Assembly: GCF_000511175.1 (NCBI RefSeq)
Contig: NZ_KI866530.1
Coordinates: forward strand, 92,654 to 143,177
DNA length: 50,524 bases
From: Sediminibacterium salmoneum NBRC 103935
Lineage (GTDB): Bacteria > Bacteroidota > Bacteroidia > Chitinophagales > Chitinophagaceae
Reading direction: 5' to 3'
Position 1 is the first letter of the stretch; the number at the start of each line of letters is the position of its first letter. This document shows positions 9,582-18,067 of the stretch, piece by piece. The position numbers were made by a program, and so were the translations under genes. The notes under the pieces are model-generated. The model saw only the letters and a list, made by a program, of their open reading frames with translations. It ran no database searches and had not been told where the DNA came from.

Positions 9582-10319
9582 ATGAATTTTTTCACTCATT
9601 TAGGAAGGTTCCTGTTGATGCTGAAGGGCATGTTTTCCAAACCGGAAAATTTCAGAATGTACTGGAAAGAATTCATGCACCAATGTGTGGAAATAGGAAT
9701 GGGGGCATTGCCCATTGTAATAATCATTTCCCTTTTTCTTGGAGCGGTTACCACTATTCAAACAGCGTATCAGTTAGTGAGTCCATTGGTTCCGCAAAGT
9801 ACCATTGCTCAGATTGTAAGAGACAGTATGATACTGGAATTGTCTCCAACCGTTTTGAGTATTGTATTGGCCGGAGTAATTGGCAGTAAGATTTCCAGTG
9901 AGCTGGGCAATATGCGAGTAACGGAACAGATTGATGCACTCGAAATTATGGGAATCAATACCAAAGCCTATCTGGTATTCCCCAAAATTTTAGGAGCACT
10001 GATTGTAGTACCCTGCTTAATTGTTATTTCTGCTGTGCTGGGAATCTGGGGAGGAAGAATGGCAGGGTCAATGGCCGGAATATTAGCACCTGATACTTTT
10101 GACATTGGTTTAAGACAAAACCTGAATTTCTACAACATCAATTTTGCACTTTACAAGGCGTACACATTTGCCTTCATTATCAGCAGTATTCCTGCTTATT
10201 ACGGATATTATGTAAAAGGAGGATCTCTGGAAATCGGAAGGGCAAGTACCAGTGCCGTAGTGGTGAGTTGTATTCTGATTTTATTGGCAGATTATTTACT
10301 TGCTGCTCTCTTGTTATAA
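9582..10319 (+). CDS. MlaE-family ABC transporter permease
   Basis: This 245-residue inner-membrane protein has the MlaE/YrbE permease pattern: an amphipathic N-terminal helix, then about five membrane segments, with the conserved block VLAGVIGSKISSELGNMRVTEQ near residues 95-115 followed by EQIDALEIMGIN. In the Mla system this permease works with the ATPase MlaF and a periplasmic MCE lipid-binding protein to move phospholipids between membranes. Neither partner is next to it: the malic enzyme is 15 bases upstream and a DUF4442 gene 24 bases downstream. Partners are probably elsewhere in the genome. Start ATG at 9582. Confidence 0.93.
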   Translation: MNFFTHLGRFLLMLKGMFSKPENFRMYWKEFMHQCVEIGMGALPIVIIISLFLGAVTTIQTAYQLVSPLVPQSTIAQIVRDSMILELSPTVLSIVLAGVIGSKISSELGNMRVTEQIDALEIMGINTKAYLVFPKILGALIVVPCLIVISAVLGIWGGRMAGSMAGILAPDTFDIGLRQNLNFYNINFALYKAYTFAFIISSIPAYYGYYVKGGSLEIGRASTSAVVVSCILILLADYLLAALLL

Positions 10320-10343
10320 ACCAAATTATGGTTAAATTGAGAG

Positions 10344-10826
10344 ATGAATCCTCAGTTTCCTGCTTTTAAAAAACTCATTACTCATCCGGTTCGGTTTGCT
10401 TTTTTTAAGCTGATTAAATTACCTGCTGCATTTATTGCAGGTTTGAAAGTTGGCTATATAGACGAGCAAAAAACGGTTATATTGGTGAAGCATGGATGGC
10501 TCAATCAAAACCCATTTAAGTCCATGTATTTTGCTGTACAGGCAATGGCTGCTGAAATGAGTACCGGACTTTTTCCGGTTGGACAAACCTATAAAAGAAA
10601 TCCGCCAGTTAGTATGCTGGTTGTTGGCCTTGAAGCCAGATTTGTAAAAAAAGCAACAGGCCTTATTGCCTTTACCTGTAACGATGGACTCAAAGTGGCT
10701 CAGTTGATTGAGGAAGCCATTGCTACCAAGGAAGGAAGAACCCTTGTTTGTACCTCTGTTGGTACCAATGAGCAGGGGGAAATAGTAGCCGAATTTAATA
10801 TTACCTGGAGTTTTAAATCTAAATAA
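10344..10826 (+). CDS. DUF4442 hotdog-fold protein, possible thioesterase
   Basis: The 160-residue protein matches the DUF4442 pattern as I know it: an N-terminal helical region with P and aromatic residues (HPVRFAFFKLIKLPAAFIAGLKV), then NPFKSMYFAVQAMAAEMSTG, a helix-strand block like that of hotdog-fold acyl-CoA thioesterases, and later beta strands (ARFVKKATGLIAFTC, EGRTLVCTSVGTNEQGEIVAEFNITW). A substrate is not known for the family, though a fatty acyl thioester is likely. It lies between the MlaE permease and the beta-CASP gene, only two bases before the latter, and is probably in the same operon. A lipid role would fit its MlaE neighbour, but that is inference. Confidence 0.8.
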   Translation: MNPQFPAFKKLITHPVRFAFFKLIKLPAAFIAGLKVGYIDEQKTVILVKHGWLNQNPFKSMYFAVQAMAAEMSTGLFPVGQTYKRNPPVSMLVVGLEARFVKKATGLIAFTCNDGLKVAQLIEEAIATKEGRTLVCTSVGTNEQGEIVAEFNITWSFKSK

Positions 10827-10828
10827 CT

Positions 10829-12232
10829 ATGAAGATTTCCTTTCATGGAGCTGCCCGAACGGTAACAGGCTCCAAGCACTTGATTACCCTGAAAAATGGG
10901 AAGCAAATTTTATTGGATTGTGGCTTGTTCCAGGGTATGGGCAAACATACAGAAGAACTGAATGCTCATTTTGGTTTTGATCCTTCTACCATTGATTACC
11001 TGATTTTATCACATGCGCATATTGACCATTCCGGATTAATTCCAAAGTTGGTTAAGGAAGGATTTCAGGGGACTATTTATTCAACGGAAGCTACAGAGGC
11101 ATTGGCAGAGATATTGCTGGAAGATTCTGCAGAAATACAAAGAGACGATACTAAATTCATTAATAAGCGAAGAGCCAAGAAAGGACTTCCTCCCTATGAA
11201 CCTTTGTACGATTTGGAAGATGCAGCCAAAGCCATTCAGCTTTTTAAATTTGTCCCTTACAGGGAATGGGTAAAAATAGATGAAGATATTGCTGTTTGTT
11301 TTACAGATGCCGGGCATATCATTGGATCTGCAGCTGTTCATTTAAGAATTATTGAAGACGGGAAAACCAATAAAATTACTTTTAGTGGCGATGTAGGCAG
11401 GTATAATGATGCCATTCTTAAATCACCTGAAACCTATGATCAGGCAGATTATATAGTTTTGGAAAGTACCTATGGGAATAAATTGCACGATGAAGTTTTT
11501 GGGATAGCCGATACTTTATTAAAATGGATTGTAAGTACCTGTCTGGAAAAAAAAGGGAAACTGATTATTCCTGCTTTCAGTGTGGGTAGAACCCAGGAAT
11601 TGTTGTACGCATTAAACCAGCTGGATCTGGAGAAGCGACTGCCCCCCATTCCAGTATATGTAGATAGTCCACTTAGCAGGGAAGCAACCCAGTTATTGAA
11701 ACAGTATCCGGAAAACTTTAACAGAAGGGTACGTAAAATAATGGAACAGGATAATGATCCCTTTGATTTTAAGCAACTCAAGTTTATTAAAACTGTGGAT
11801 GAAAGCAAGGCCCTGAACGCAGACGGGCGCCCCTGTGTAATTATTTCTGCCAGTGGTATGGCGGATGCAGGTAGGGTAAAGCATCATATCATGAACAATA
11901 TTGAAAAGGAACGCAATACCATTTTAATTGTTGGCTATTGCGATCCTTACAGTTTGGGTGGGCAGTTAACAGCCGGTAAGAAAGAAGTAAAAATTTTCGG
12001 TGAATTGTATCAGGTGAAGGCAGAAGTGGGGGTCATGAGGAGCATGAGTGCCCATGGAGACTATGAAGATTTATGCCAGTTTCTGGCTTGTCAAAATCCT
12101 GAATTGGTCAGAAAACTATTTCTGGTACACGGTGAATACGACGTGCAGATTGATTTTGCAGCCCGATTGCGCAGAAAACATTTCAAAGAAGTGGTGATTC
12201 CGGATATGCACGAAACGCATTTGCTGGATTAA
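10829..12232 (+). CDS. Beta-CASP metallo-beta-lactamase fold hydrolase (YSH1/CPSF-type)
   Basis: This 467-residue protein has the metal-binding HAHIDH motif (near residue 61) within SHAHIDHSG, then the histidine in DAGHIIGSA and the aspartate in FSGDVGRY. It also carries the beta-CASP signature blocks: IIPAFSVGRTQELLY, SASGMADAGRVKHH and MSAHGDYEDL. Such proteins are RNA exonucleases/endonucleases related to RNase J and eukaryotic CPSF-73. The extra C-terminal RNase J domain is absent, so it belongs to the shorter YSH1-like group, for which an RNA target in bacteria is rarely proven. No signal peptide, so cytosolic. It ends the co-directional run that began at deoC. Confidence 0.93.
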   Translation: MKISFHGAARTVTGSKHLITLKNGKQILLDCGLFQGMGKHTEELNAHFGFDPSTIDYLILSHAHIDHSGLIPKLVKEGFQGTIYSTEATEALAEILLEDSAEIQRDDTKFINKRRAKKGLPPYEPLYDLEDAAKAIQLFKFVPYREWVKIDEDIAVCFTDAGHIIGSAAVHLRIIEDGKTNKITFSGDVGRYNDAILKSPETYDQADYIVLESTYGNKLHDEVFGIADTLLKWIVSTCLEKKGKLIIPAFSVGRTQELLYALNQLDLEKRLPPIPVYVDSPLSREATQLLKQYPENFNRRVRKIMEQDNDPFDFKQLKFIKTVDESKALNADGRPCVIISASGMADAGRVKHHIMNNIEKERNTILIVGYCDPYSLGGQLTAGKKEVKIFGELYQVKAEVGVMRSMSAHGDYEDLCQFLACQNPELVRKLFLVHGEYDVQIDFAARLRRKHFKEVVIPDMHETHLLD

Positions 12233-12292
12233 TCGGTAAATTGAAATTGAACCCTGATTTATTTTGTTAACTTTAAGCTGAAATTATTTACC

Positions 12293-12748
12293 ATGATAAC
12301 ATTGAATATTAACAACACTAATTATCAGGTGGAAGCCAGTGCCGAAATGCCCTTGCTTTGGGCAATCCGTGATATGGTTGGATTAACCGGAACCAAGTTT
12401 GGATGTGGTATTGCACAGTGTGGTGCCTGTACGGTACATGTGGATGGGAAACCTGTTCGTTCCTGCAGTTTTCCTGTAGCTGCTGCGGTAGGTAAAAAAA
12501 TTACGACTATTGAAGGAATGAAAGATAAAATTGCTGAAGCTGTTCAGAATGCCTGGGTAGAATTACAGGTTCCACAATGTGGATATTGTCAATCTGGTCA
12601 AATCATGAGTGCAACCGCTTTATTGAAAACCAAGCCCAAGCCAACAGATGCAGATATAGATGCTGCCATGCAGGGTAATTTATGCAGGTGTGGAACTTAT
12701 CAAAGGATTCGCAGTGCTATTCATCGTGCTGCTGAAATGATTAAGTAA
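12293..12748 (+). CDS. 2Fe-2S subunit of a molybdo-hydroxylase (IorA/XDH small-subunit type)
   Basis: The 151-residue protein has the full xanthine-oxidase-family iron-sulfur layout: a plant-ferredoxin-type cluster with C38, C43, C46 and C58 ([10 protein letters not shown]), and an alpha-helical cluster domain with C96, C99, C131 and C133 (CGYCQSGQ and CRCGTY). It passes electrons from the molybdenum centre to an outside acceptor. It has no export signal, so it would ride with the Tat-exported large subunit encoded 19 bases downstream. No FAD subunit gene lies in the cluster, as in isoquinoline 1-oxidoreductase-type enzymes. A weak promoter (ATTG at 12246-12249, 18 bases, TAACTTTA) precedes it, so this may be the first gene of the molybdenum operon. 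Confidence 0.95.
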   Translation: MITLNINNTNYQVEASAEMPLLWAIRDMVGLTGTKFGCGIAQCGACTVHVDGKPVRSCSFPVAAAVGKKITTIEGMKDKIAEAVQNAWVELQVPQCGYCQSGQIMSATALLKTKPKPTDADIDAAMQGNLCRCGTYQRIRSAIHRAAEMIK

Positions 12749-12766
12749 TTCCAAAAAATTAAAAAA

Positions 12767-14932
12767 ATGACTCAGCAAAAATCTTCTATCGATCGCAGAA
12801 ACTTTTTACGCCTTACTGGTTTAACCGGTGCCGGTTTAATTATGGGTATGGGTGTAAAAGCCGATGGCTCTGCAATAATTGAAAATATAACAGCCGCCGG
12901 TAATGCTTTTGAATTGTCTCCACTGGTTATGATTGATCAGGCAGGAGTGGTTACTATATTCAATACCAAACCTGAAATTGGTCAGGGTACTTATCAGTCC
13001 ATTCCTGCTTTAATAGCGGAAGAACTGGAAGTGCCTATGGACAAACTGGTTATTAAACAAACCGGAGGGGAAAAGAAATATGGTCCTGCACAGTTTGTAG
13101 GAGGTAGCTCCTCTGTAAGAACCAATTATACCAGCTTAAGAAAAGTAGGTGCGGCTGCTAAAGAAATGTTGCTGACTGCGGCCAGTAAACAATGGGATGT
13201 GCCTGTAGCAGAATGTTATGCTGAAAACGCAACCGTTATTCATCGCCCAAGTGGTAAAAAATTAGGCTATGGCGAATTGGCTGAAGCCGCTTCTAAACTG
13301 GAAGCGCCTAAGAATCCCGTTTTAAAGAATTCAAAGGATTTTAAAATATTAGGCAAATCTGCACCCCGAATGGATATCCCTATGAAAGTAAATGGTACCG
13401 CCAAGTTCGGTATTGATGCTTCTGTTCCCGGGATGGTATATGCATCTATTGAACGATGCAAAGTGTTTGGCAGTAAACTGGTTAGCTTTGATGCCACTGC
13501 TGCTAAAAAAGTAAAAGGGGTAATTGCAGTGGAAACCTGTGAACGCATTCACGGAATTTATAAATCGGAAGGAGTGGCAGTGATTGCTGAAAATTACTGG
13601 GCTGCTGTTCAGGGAAGAAAAGCATTGGTAATTAAATGGGATCATCAGGGTAATGAGCAGTTTAATTCAAAGGACTACGAACAAAGTATGCGCGAAGCTG
13701 CCAAAAAAGAAGGTGCAGTGGAACATCAGCAAGGTAATTTTGATCAGGCTTTTACCGGTGCACCCGTTAAACTGGAAGTTTTTTATGAAACACCTGTTGT
13801 TTCACATTCTCCCATAGAACCTATGAACTGTCTGGCATCCTGGACAGAAGGAAATAAACTGGAAATATGGACATCCACGCAAGTGCCAAGCAGTGTAGTG
13901 AACGAGTTTTCCAAAACTTACGGCGTAAAACAGGAAGATTTAAAATTACATGTCTTGTTTAATGGAGGGGGTTTCGGAAGAAGACTCTATCCGGATTATA
14001 TTCATGAGGCGGTTCAGTTGAGTAAGAAAATTGGTAAGCCGGTAAAATCCATATGGACACGAGAAGACGATACCCAGCAGGGGCCATTCAGACCCATGAC
14101 CTTCTCTGCTATGAAAGGTGCATTGGATGCCAGTGGTAAAGCGATTGCGTTTCAGCATAAAGTAATATCCGGTACCCTTGACATGAAAAAGGATTACGAT
14201 ATTACCAAGGCAGATGGTACTATGACCGAAGGTATCAGTGAGCAGAAATATGAAATTGAACATATGAAGAATTTGTATGTTCATCATTATCTGCATGTGC
14301 CATTGGCAGCCTGGAGAGCAGTAACCAGCACCACCCTTGCTTTTGCGCATGAGTGCTTTATAGATGAAATGGCGGTGGCTGCCAAAAAAGATCCTATGCA
14401 ATTCCGTCTGGGAATGCTAACCAAGGAATCAGACACAAAGAAAATCTTAAATAAACTTAAAGAAGTTTCCAACTGGGATAAACCTCTTCCGGCAGGTTGG
14501 GGGCGTGGTGTGGCACAATACGAATTCTTTGCAGGTCAGGCCGGTTTTGTAATTGAGGTATCCAAAAAAGGAACAGGTGTTAAAATAGAAAAAGTAATTG
14601 CCGTAATTGATCTGGGTACAGTAGTAAATCCGGATAATACCAGAGCACAGGTTGAGGGCTCTGCTGTAATGGCTTTAACTGCTGCCATTAAAGGGGGTAT
14701 TACTTTTGACAAGGGAGCAACGGTTCAATCCAATTTCCATAATAATCCGTTGGTTCGGATCAATGAAATGCCAAAGGTGGAAGTACATATTTTAGCCGAC
14801 GGTGGAAATAAAATAAAAGGAGTGGGTGAACCAGGTTTGCCTCCGTTTGCACCTGCTTTATGTAATGCCATATTTGCTGCTACCGGCAAGCGGATACGTA
14901 AACTGCCTTTTGACATGAATAAAATTGTATAA
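12767..14932 (+). CDS. Molybdopterin-binding large subunit, IorB-type molybdo-hydroxylase, Tat-exported
   Basis: The protein (721 residues) begins with a twin-arginine signal, DRRNFLRLTG near residues 9-18 followed by a hydrophobic stretch, so the folded enzyme would be moved to the periplasm. The molybdenum-cofactor contacts seen in the family are present: GGGFGRR near residue 402 and KGVGEPGLPP near residue 685, the latter containing the catalytic glutamate. Length and motifs match the beta subunit of isoquinoline 1-oxidoreductase and related aldehyde oxidoreductases that carry the cytosine dinucleotide cofactor. It would hydroxylate an N-heterocycle or aldehyde; the substrate cannot be read from sequence. 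Neighbours supply the 2Fe-2S subunit, a cytochrome c, the chaperone XdhC and the cofactor. Confidence 0.95.
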   Translation: MTQQKSSIDRRNFLRLTGLTGAGLIMGMGVKADGSAIIENITAAGNAFELSPLVMIDQAGVVTIFNTKPEIGQGTYQSIPALIAEELEVPMDKLVIKQTGGEKKYGPAQFVGGSSSVRTNYTSLRKVGAAAKEMLLTAASKQWDVPVAECYAENATVIHRPSGKKLGYGELAEAASKLEAPKNPVLKNSKDFKILGKSAPRMDIPMKVNGTAKFGIDASVPGMVYASIERCKVFGSKLVSFDATAAKKVKGVIAVETCERIHGIYKSEGVAVIAENYWAAVQGRKALVIKWDHQGNEQFNSKDYEQSMREAAKKEGAVEHQQGNFDQAFTGAPVKLEVFYETPVVSHSPIEPMNCLASWTEGNKLEIWTSTQVPSSVVNEFSKTYGVKQEDLKLHVLFNGGGFGRRLYPDYIHEAVQLSKKIGKPVKSIWTREDDTQQGPFRPMTFSAMKGALDASGKAIAFQHKVISGTLDMKKDYDITKADGTMTEGISEQKYEIEHMKNLYVHHYLHVPLAAWRAVTSTTLAFAHECFIDEMAVAAKKDPMQFRLGMLTKESDTKKILNKLKEVSNWDKPLPAGWGRGVAQYEFFAGQAGFVIEVSKKGTGVKIEKVIAVIDLGTVVNPDNTRAQVEGSAVMALTAAIKGGITFDKGATVQSNFHNNPLVRINEMPKVEVHILADGGNKIKGVGEPGLPPFAPALCNAIFAATGKRIRKLPFDMNKIV

Positions 14933-14978
14933 ACAGGTGGTTGAAATTGTATAATTGATAAATCTTAATCAGATATAA

Positions 14979-15389
14979 ATGAAAGCTGGGATAAAGACAT
15001 TGACGGCATTGATGGTAGGTGGTTTTCTTTCTCTTGCCTTTGTACAGCCTTTTGATTTGAAAAAAAGCATTGTGGCAGGGAAGACCGTTTATGAAACCAG
15101 TTGCATGAACTGTCATATGCAGGATGGGAAAGGTTTAGAGGGAGTATTCCCCCCTGTTGCCCAATCTGATTTTTTAAAGAAAAATCCGAATGATATCATA
15201 GATGTTTTAATCAAGGGCCAATCTGGTGAAGTAAAAGTAAACGGAGTAACCTATAATGGGGTAATGCCCAGTGTAGAGTATCTTTCTGATCAGGAGATTG
15301 CGGATGTGCTGAATTATATACAGAATAGCTGGGGCAACAAAAATACCAAGCCCATACTACCCGGACAGGTGAAGAAGAGAAGACCATAA
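14979..15389 (+). CDS. Periplasmic mono-haem cytochrome c
   Basis: A signal peptide (about residues 1-25) precedes one haem-binding CMNCH near residue 42, in the usual class I setting YETSCMNCHMQDGKG. The likely distal methionine ligand is in GVMPSVEYLSDQEI, followed by the closing helix DVLNYIQNSWGN. At 136 residues it is a single-domain cytochrome. It lies 46 bases after the molybdo-hydroxylase large subunit and 11 before xdhC. Because the enzyme has no flavin subunit, this cytochrome is the natural electron acceptor; that role is inferred from the gene order. Confidence 0.93.
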   Translation: MKAGIKTLTALMVGGFLSLAFVQPFDLKKSIVAGKTVYETSCMNCHMQDGKGLEGVFPPVAQSDFLKKNPNDIIDVLIKGQSGEVKVNGVTYNGVMPSVEYLSDQEIADVLNYIQNSWGNKNTKPILPGQVKKRRP

Positions 15390-15400
15390 GCCAATATTTC

Positions 15401-16491
15401 ATGAAGGAATTAGCGGATATTGTTCATGCATTTGAACAAATGGCAGAGGAAAAGCAACGCATGGCGCTGGCCACTGTTGTGCATGTAGAGGGGTCTTCCT
15501 ACAGAAGGCCTGGAGCCCGCATGCTGGTGAGTGAAGATGGAAGATACATTGGAGCTATTAGCGGCGGATGCCTGGAAGGAGATGCATTACGAAAAGCAGC
15601 GCTGGCTATTACGCAGGGCAAAAAAAATTAGTAGTTTACGATACCACCGATGAAGACGATGCCAAGCTGGGAGTACAGTTGGGATGCAATGGCATCGTTA
15701 GTATATTGTTTGAGCCATTGAATTTTGATTGCACCGATTTAATAAAGGGATTGCAGGAAATGCTGCAGTCAAGGAATCCTCAGGTATTGGTTACCGGTTT
15801 TAGCCGTAATCAACATGAGCATTGGGGAACTTTATTGCATAATCAAATTGCAAAACACGGGTCGCCGCTTTTAAGTGAAGCCGTGCAAAGGGTACATGCA
15901 CAAAAAAAATCGGAGTATATCGTTATTGATGCAGGAACTGCTCAACAGGAGGTATTTGTTGAGTACATTATGCCTGCTGTCTCTTTAATCATAGTAGGAG
16001 CAGGAAACGATACCATGCCGCTGGAATCATTGGCCAGATTAATTGGATGGAGTACTACTGTTGTGGATGGAAGACCTACGCATGCGAATGCACAGCGATT
16101 TGCTAAAGCCAGCCGCATCCTGGTTGGTAAACCCGATTCTATACTACCCCAGTTGAATATGGATGATCGTACTGCCATTGTATTAATGACGCATAATTAC
16201 AATTATGATTTGTCTTTTTTACAGGGTATGCAATCGCATACCTTCCGTTATATTGGTTTACTGGGACCGGCTGCCAAGCGCGATCGTCTGTTGAAAGATT
16301 TGAAGGAACAGGGAATTTTGTTTTCTGAAACACAGATGAGGAATATATACGGGCCCACCGGATTGTCACTGGGAGCAGAAACTTCTGCAGAAATTGCCCT
16401 TTCTGTTTGTGCGGAAATCATGGCCGTAATGGAAAACCAAACACCCCTTCATTTGAGAAATCAGTTAACACCCATTCATAGTAAATCATGA
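15401..16491 (+). CDS. xdhC: XdhC/CoxI-family molybdo-hydroxylase maturation protein, read in two frames
   Basis: XdhC-type chaperones bind the molybdenum cofactor, help its sulfuration and load it into xanthine-oxidase-family enzymes. The first frame (15401-15631) holds the N-domain with VEGSSYRRPGARM and ISGGCLEGD and stops just after GKKN. The homologous sequence goes on in the -1 frame from about 15619 (KLVVYDTTDEDD, LGCNGIVSILFEP) to 16491, including the Rossmann-fold C-domain (LIIVGAGNDTMPL, GLLGPAAKRDRLL). Joined at the A8 tract 15620-15627, the product is 363 residues, a normal length. Frame change, mutation and sequencing error are all possible. The stop overlaps the next start (ATGA). 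It lies in the Moco operon and matches the adjacent hydroxylase. Confidence 0.85.
15620..15631 (+). other. A8 tract and stop at the xdhC frame change
   Basis: In the first frame the codons are GGC AAA AAA AAT TAG. The heptamer A-AAA-AAT at 15622-15628 has the phase of a -1 slippery site and is followed directly by the stop. A -1 slip, or one extra A, restores the XdhC reading. Confidence 0.6.
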
Positions 16492-17096
16492 ATTGGGGAG
16501 TAATGATATTAGCAGCGGGCGAAGCTTCCCGTATGGGAAAAGCCAAAATGTTATTGCCCTGCAAAGACAAAACGATATTGGAAAAAATTGTGGATGAGGT
16601 TTTAATTTTAGATCCCAGTGTAGTAACGATCGTAACAGGTCATTATCACCAGGAGATAAGTTCTGTTATTAAAAATGAACAAGTTAATCTGGTTCGGAAT
16701 AATAACTACAATATGGGAATGAGTAGTTCCATACAAATGGGGCTAACTGCCATGCAGCAACAATGTCCCAATATGCAATTGATGTTTATTCTTGTAGCCG
16801 ATCAGCCATTTTTAAATAGTGCCCTTTTGCAAAAAATGATTCTGCTACATACAGGAACAAAGAAGGGGCTGGTAGCAGCCTGTTACCAGGATGTAGCAGG
16901 GACGCCACTTTTGTTAACGGCAAAATATTTTAATGAGTTGAATCAATTGAAAGGGGACAAGGGGGCAAGGGCTATATTACATCGGCATCCATCCGATTTG
17001 GAAACGATTGATTTTGAATTGGGGTGGCTGGATATAGATACCGCAGCTGATTATGAGCGGTTTTGTGAATTATTAAACAAAGGAAATGCTGATTGA
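16488..17096 (+). CDS. mocA: MocA-like molybdopterin cytidylyltransferase (NTP transferase)
   Basis: This 202-residue protein has the nucleotidyltransferase signature LAAGEASRMGKAKMLLP near residues 8-25 (the GxxxRMGxxK loop) and the metal-binding aspartate in LVADQPF near residue 105. It belongs to the group that joins CTP to molybdopterin to make the cytosine dinucleotide cofactor (MocA) rather than GTP (MobA). The choice of CTP is inferred from the neighbouring IorA/IorB-like enzyme, which uses that form, and from the xdhC next door; E. coli MocA is similar in size (192). It overlaps xdhC by 4 bases and moaA by 11. Confidence 0.88.
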   Translation: MNWGVMILAAGEASRMGKAKMLLPCKDKTILEKIVDEVLILDPSVVTIVTGHYHQEISSVIKNEQVNLVRNNNYNMGMSSSIQMGLTAMQQQCPNMQLMFILVADQPFLNSALLQKMILLHTGTKKGLVAACYQDVAGTPLLLTAKYFNELNQLKGDKGARAILHRHPSDLETIDFELGWLDIDTAADYERFCELLNKGNAD

Positions 17097-18067
17097 TCAA
17101 TACAATAGGGTACACGATTACCTGCGAATTTCATTAACGGATAATTGCAATCTGCGTTGCTTTTATTGTATGCCGGAAGAAGACTATGCATTCATGCCCA
17201 ATCAGCGATTGATGCAGAAAGACGAGATTGTACAACTGGCTACTTTGTTTGTGCAGAATGGCGTAAAGAAAATCAGGTTAACCGGAGGAGAACCCCTGGT
17301 TAGAAAAGATGCGGCTGCCATTATAAAAGAATTAGGAAAACTGGGTGTTAACTTAACCATGACTACCAATGCTACCCGGATTCATTTATTTATAAATGAG
17401 TTAAAAGAAGCAGGTATTCGCTCTCTCAATATCAGTTTAGATACTTTACAAAAGGAGAAGTTTCAACTCCTGACCAGAAGAGATCAGTTTAATCAGGTGA
17501 AGAGCAATATTGATTTATTACTTGCCAATGGGTTTAAGCTGAAAATTAATGTGGTGGTTGTGAAAGGAATGAATAATCAGGAAGTATTGGATTTTATTGC
17601 ATGGACTAAAGACACACCCATTCAAATAAGGTTTATTGAATTCATGCCTTTTGATGGAAATAAATGGAACAGTGATAAACTGGTAACCTTGCAGGAGATG
17701 TTGGAGCTAATTGGGAAAAAGTATACGATTGCTCCTTTAGTGAATGAACCCAATGATACGAGCAAACAATATGCAATAGAGAATCATGCAGGAAGCTTTG
17801 CTGTAATCAGTACCATGAGTGCTCCATTTTGCAATACCTGTAACCGCATCCGTTTAACTGCAGATGGTAAAATAAAGAATTGTTTGTTTTCTTCTGATGA
17901 AACAGATTTGTTAACAGCATTGCGTTCAGGTGAAAACATCCTACCATTAATTGAGGATTCCATTTTTTAAAAAGCACAGGGAGCTGGGTGGCCAGTTTTC
18001 AAAAGAATTTGAGAAAATAAATGCCGAACTCTTGCATAACAGAAGTATGATTGCAATTGGCGGTTAA
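17086..18067 (+). CDS. moaA: GTP 3',8-cyclase MoaA, frame change near C-terminus
   Basis: MoaA is the radical-SAM enzyme that starts molybdopterin synthesis from GTP. The SAM cluster ligands are C21, C25 and C28 (CNLRCFYC), with GGEPL near residue 67, and the second cluster ligands are C249, C252 and C266. The first frame stops at 17970 after 294 residues. The missing tail, ending RSMIAIGG, is present in the +1 frame from 17969 to the stop at 18065-18067. That stop overlaps the moeA start (TAATG), which supports this reading; the joined length is about 326 residues, as in the family. The C-terminal GG is known to be needed for MoaA activity, so a truncated form would probably be inactive. Confidence 0.9.
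17963..17973 (+). other. T6-A5 tract at the moaA frame change
   Basis: The first frame reads ATT TTT TAA. Removing one T, or a +1 slip of the P-site TTT onto the following TTT, gives TTT AAA AAG and the conserved C-terminus. Confidence 0.55.

Noticed and set aside
13946..14401. 151-codon antisense frame in the molybdo-hydroxylase large subunit
   Set aside because: It is a shadow of the real gene; no start context or protein features.
17086..17970. MoaA as a naturally short protein
   Set aside because: The missing tail is present in the next frame and ends in the conserved GG with its stop overlapping moeA, so simple shortening is unlikely.
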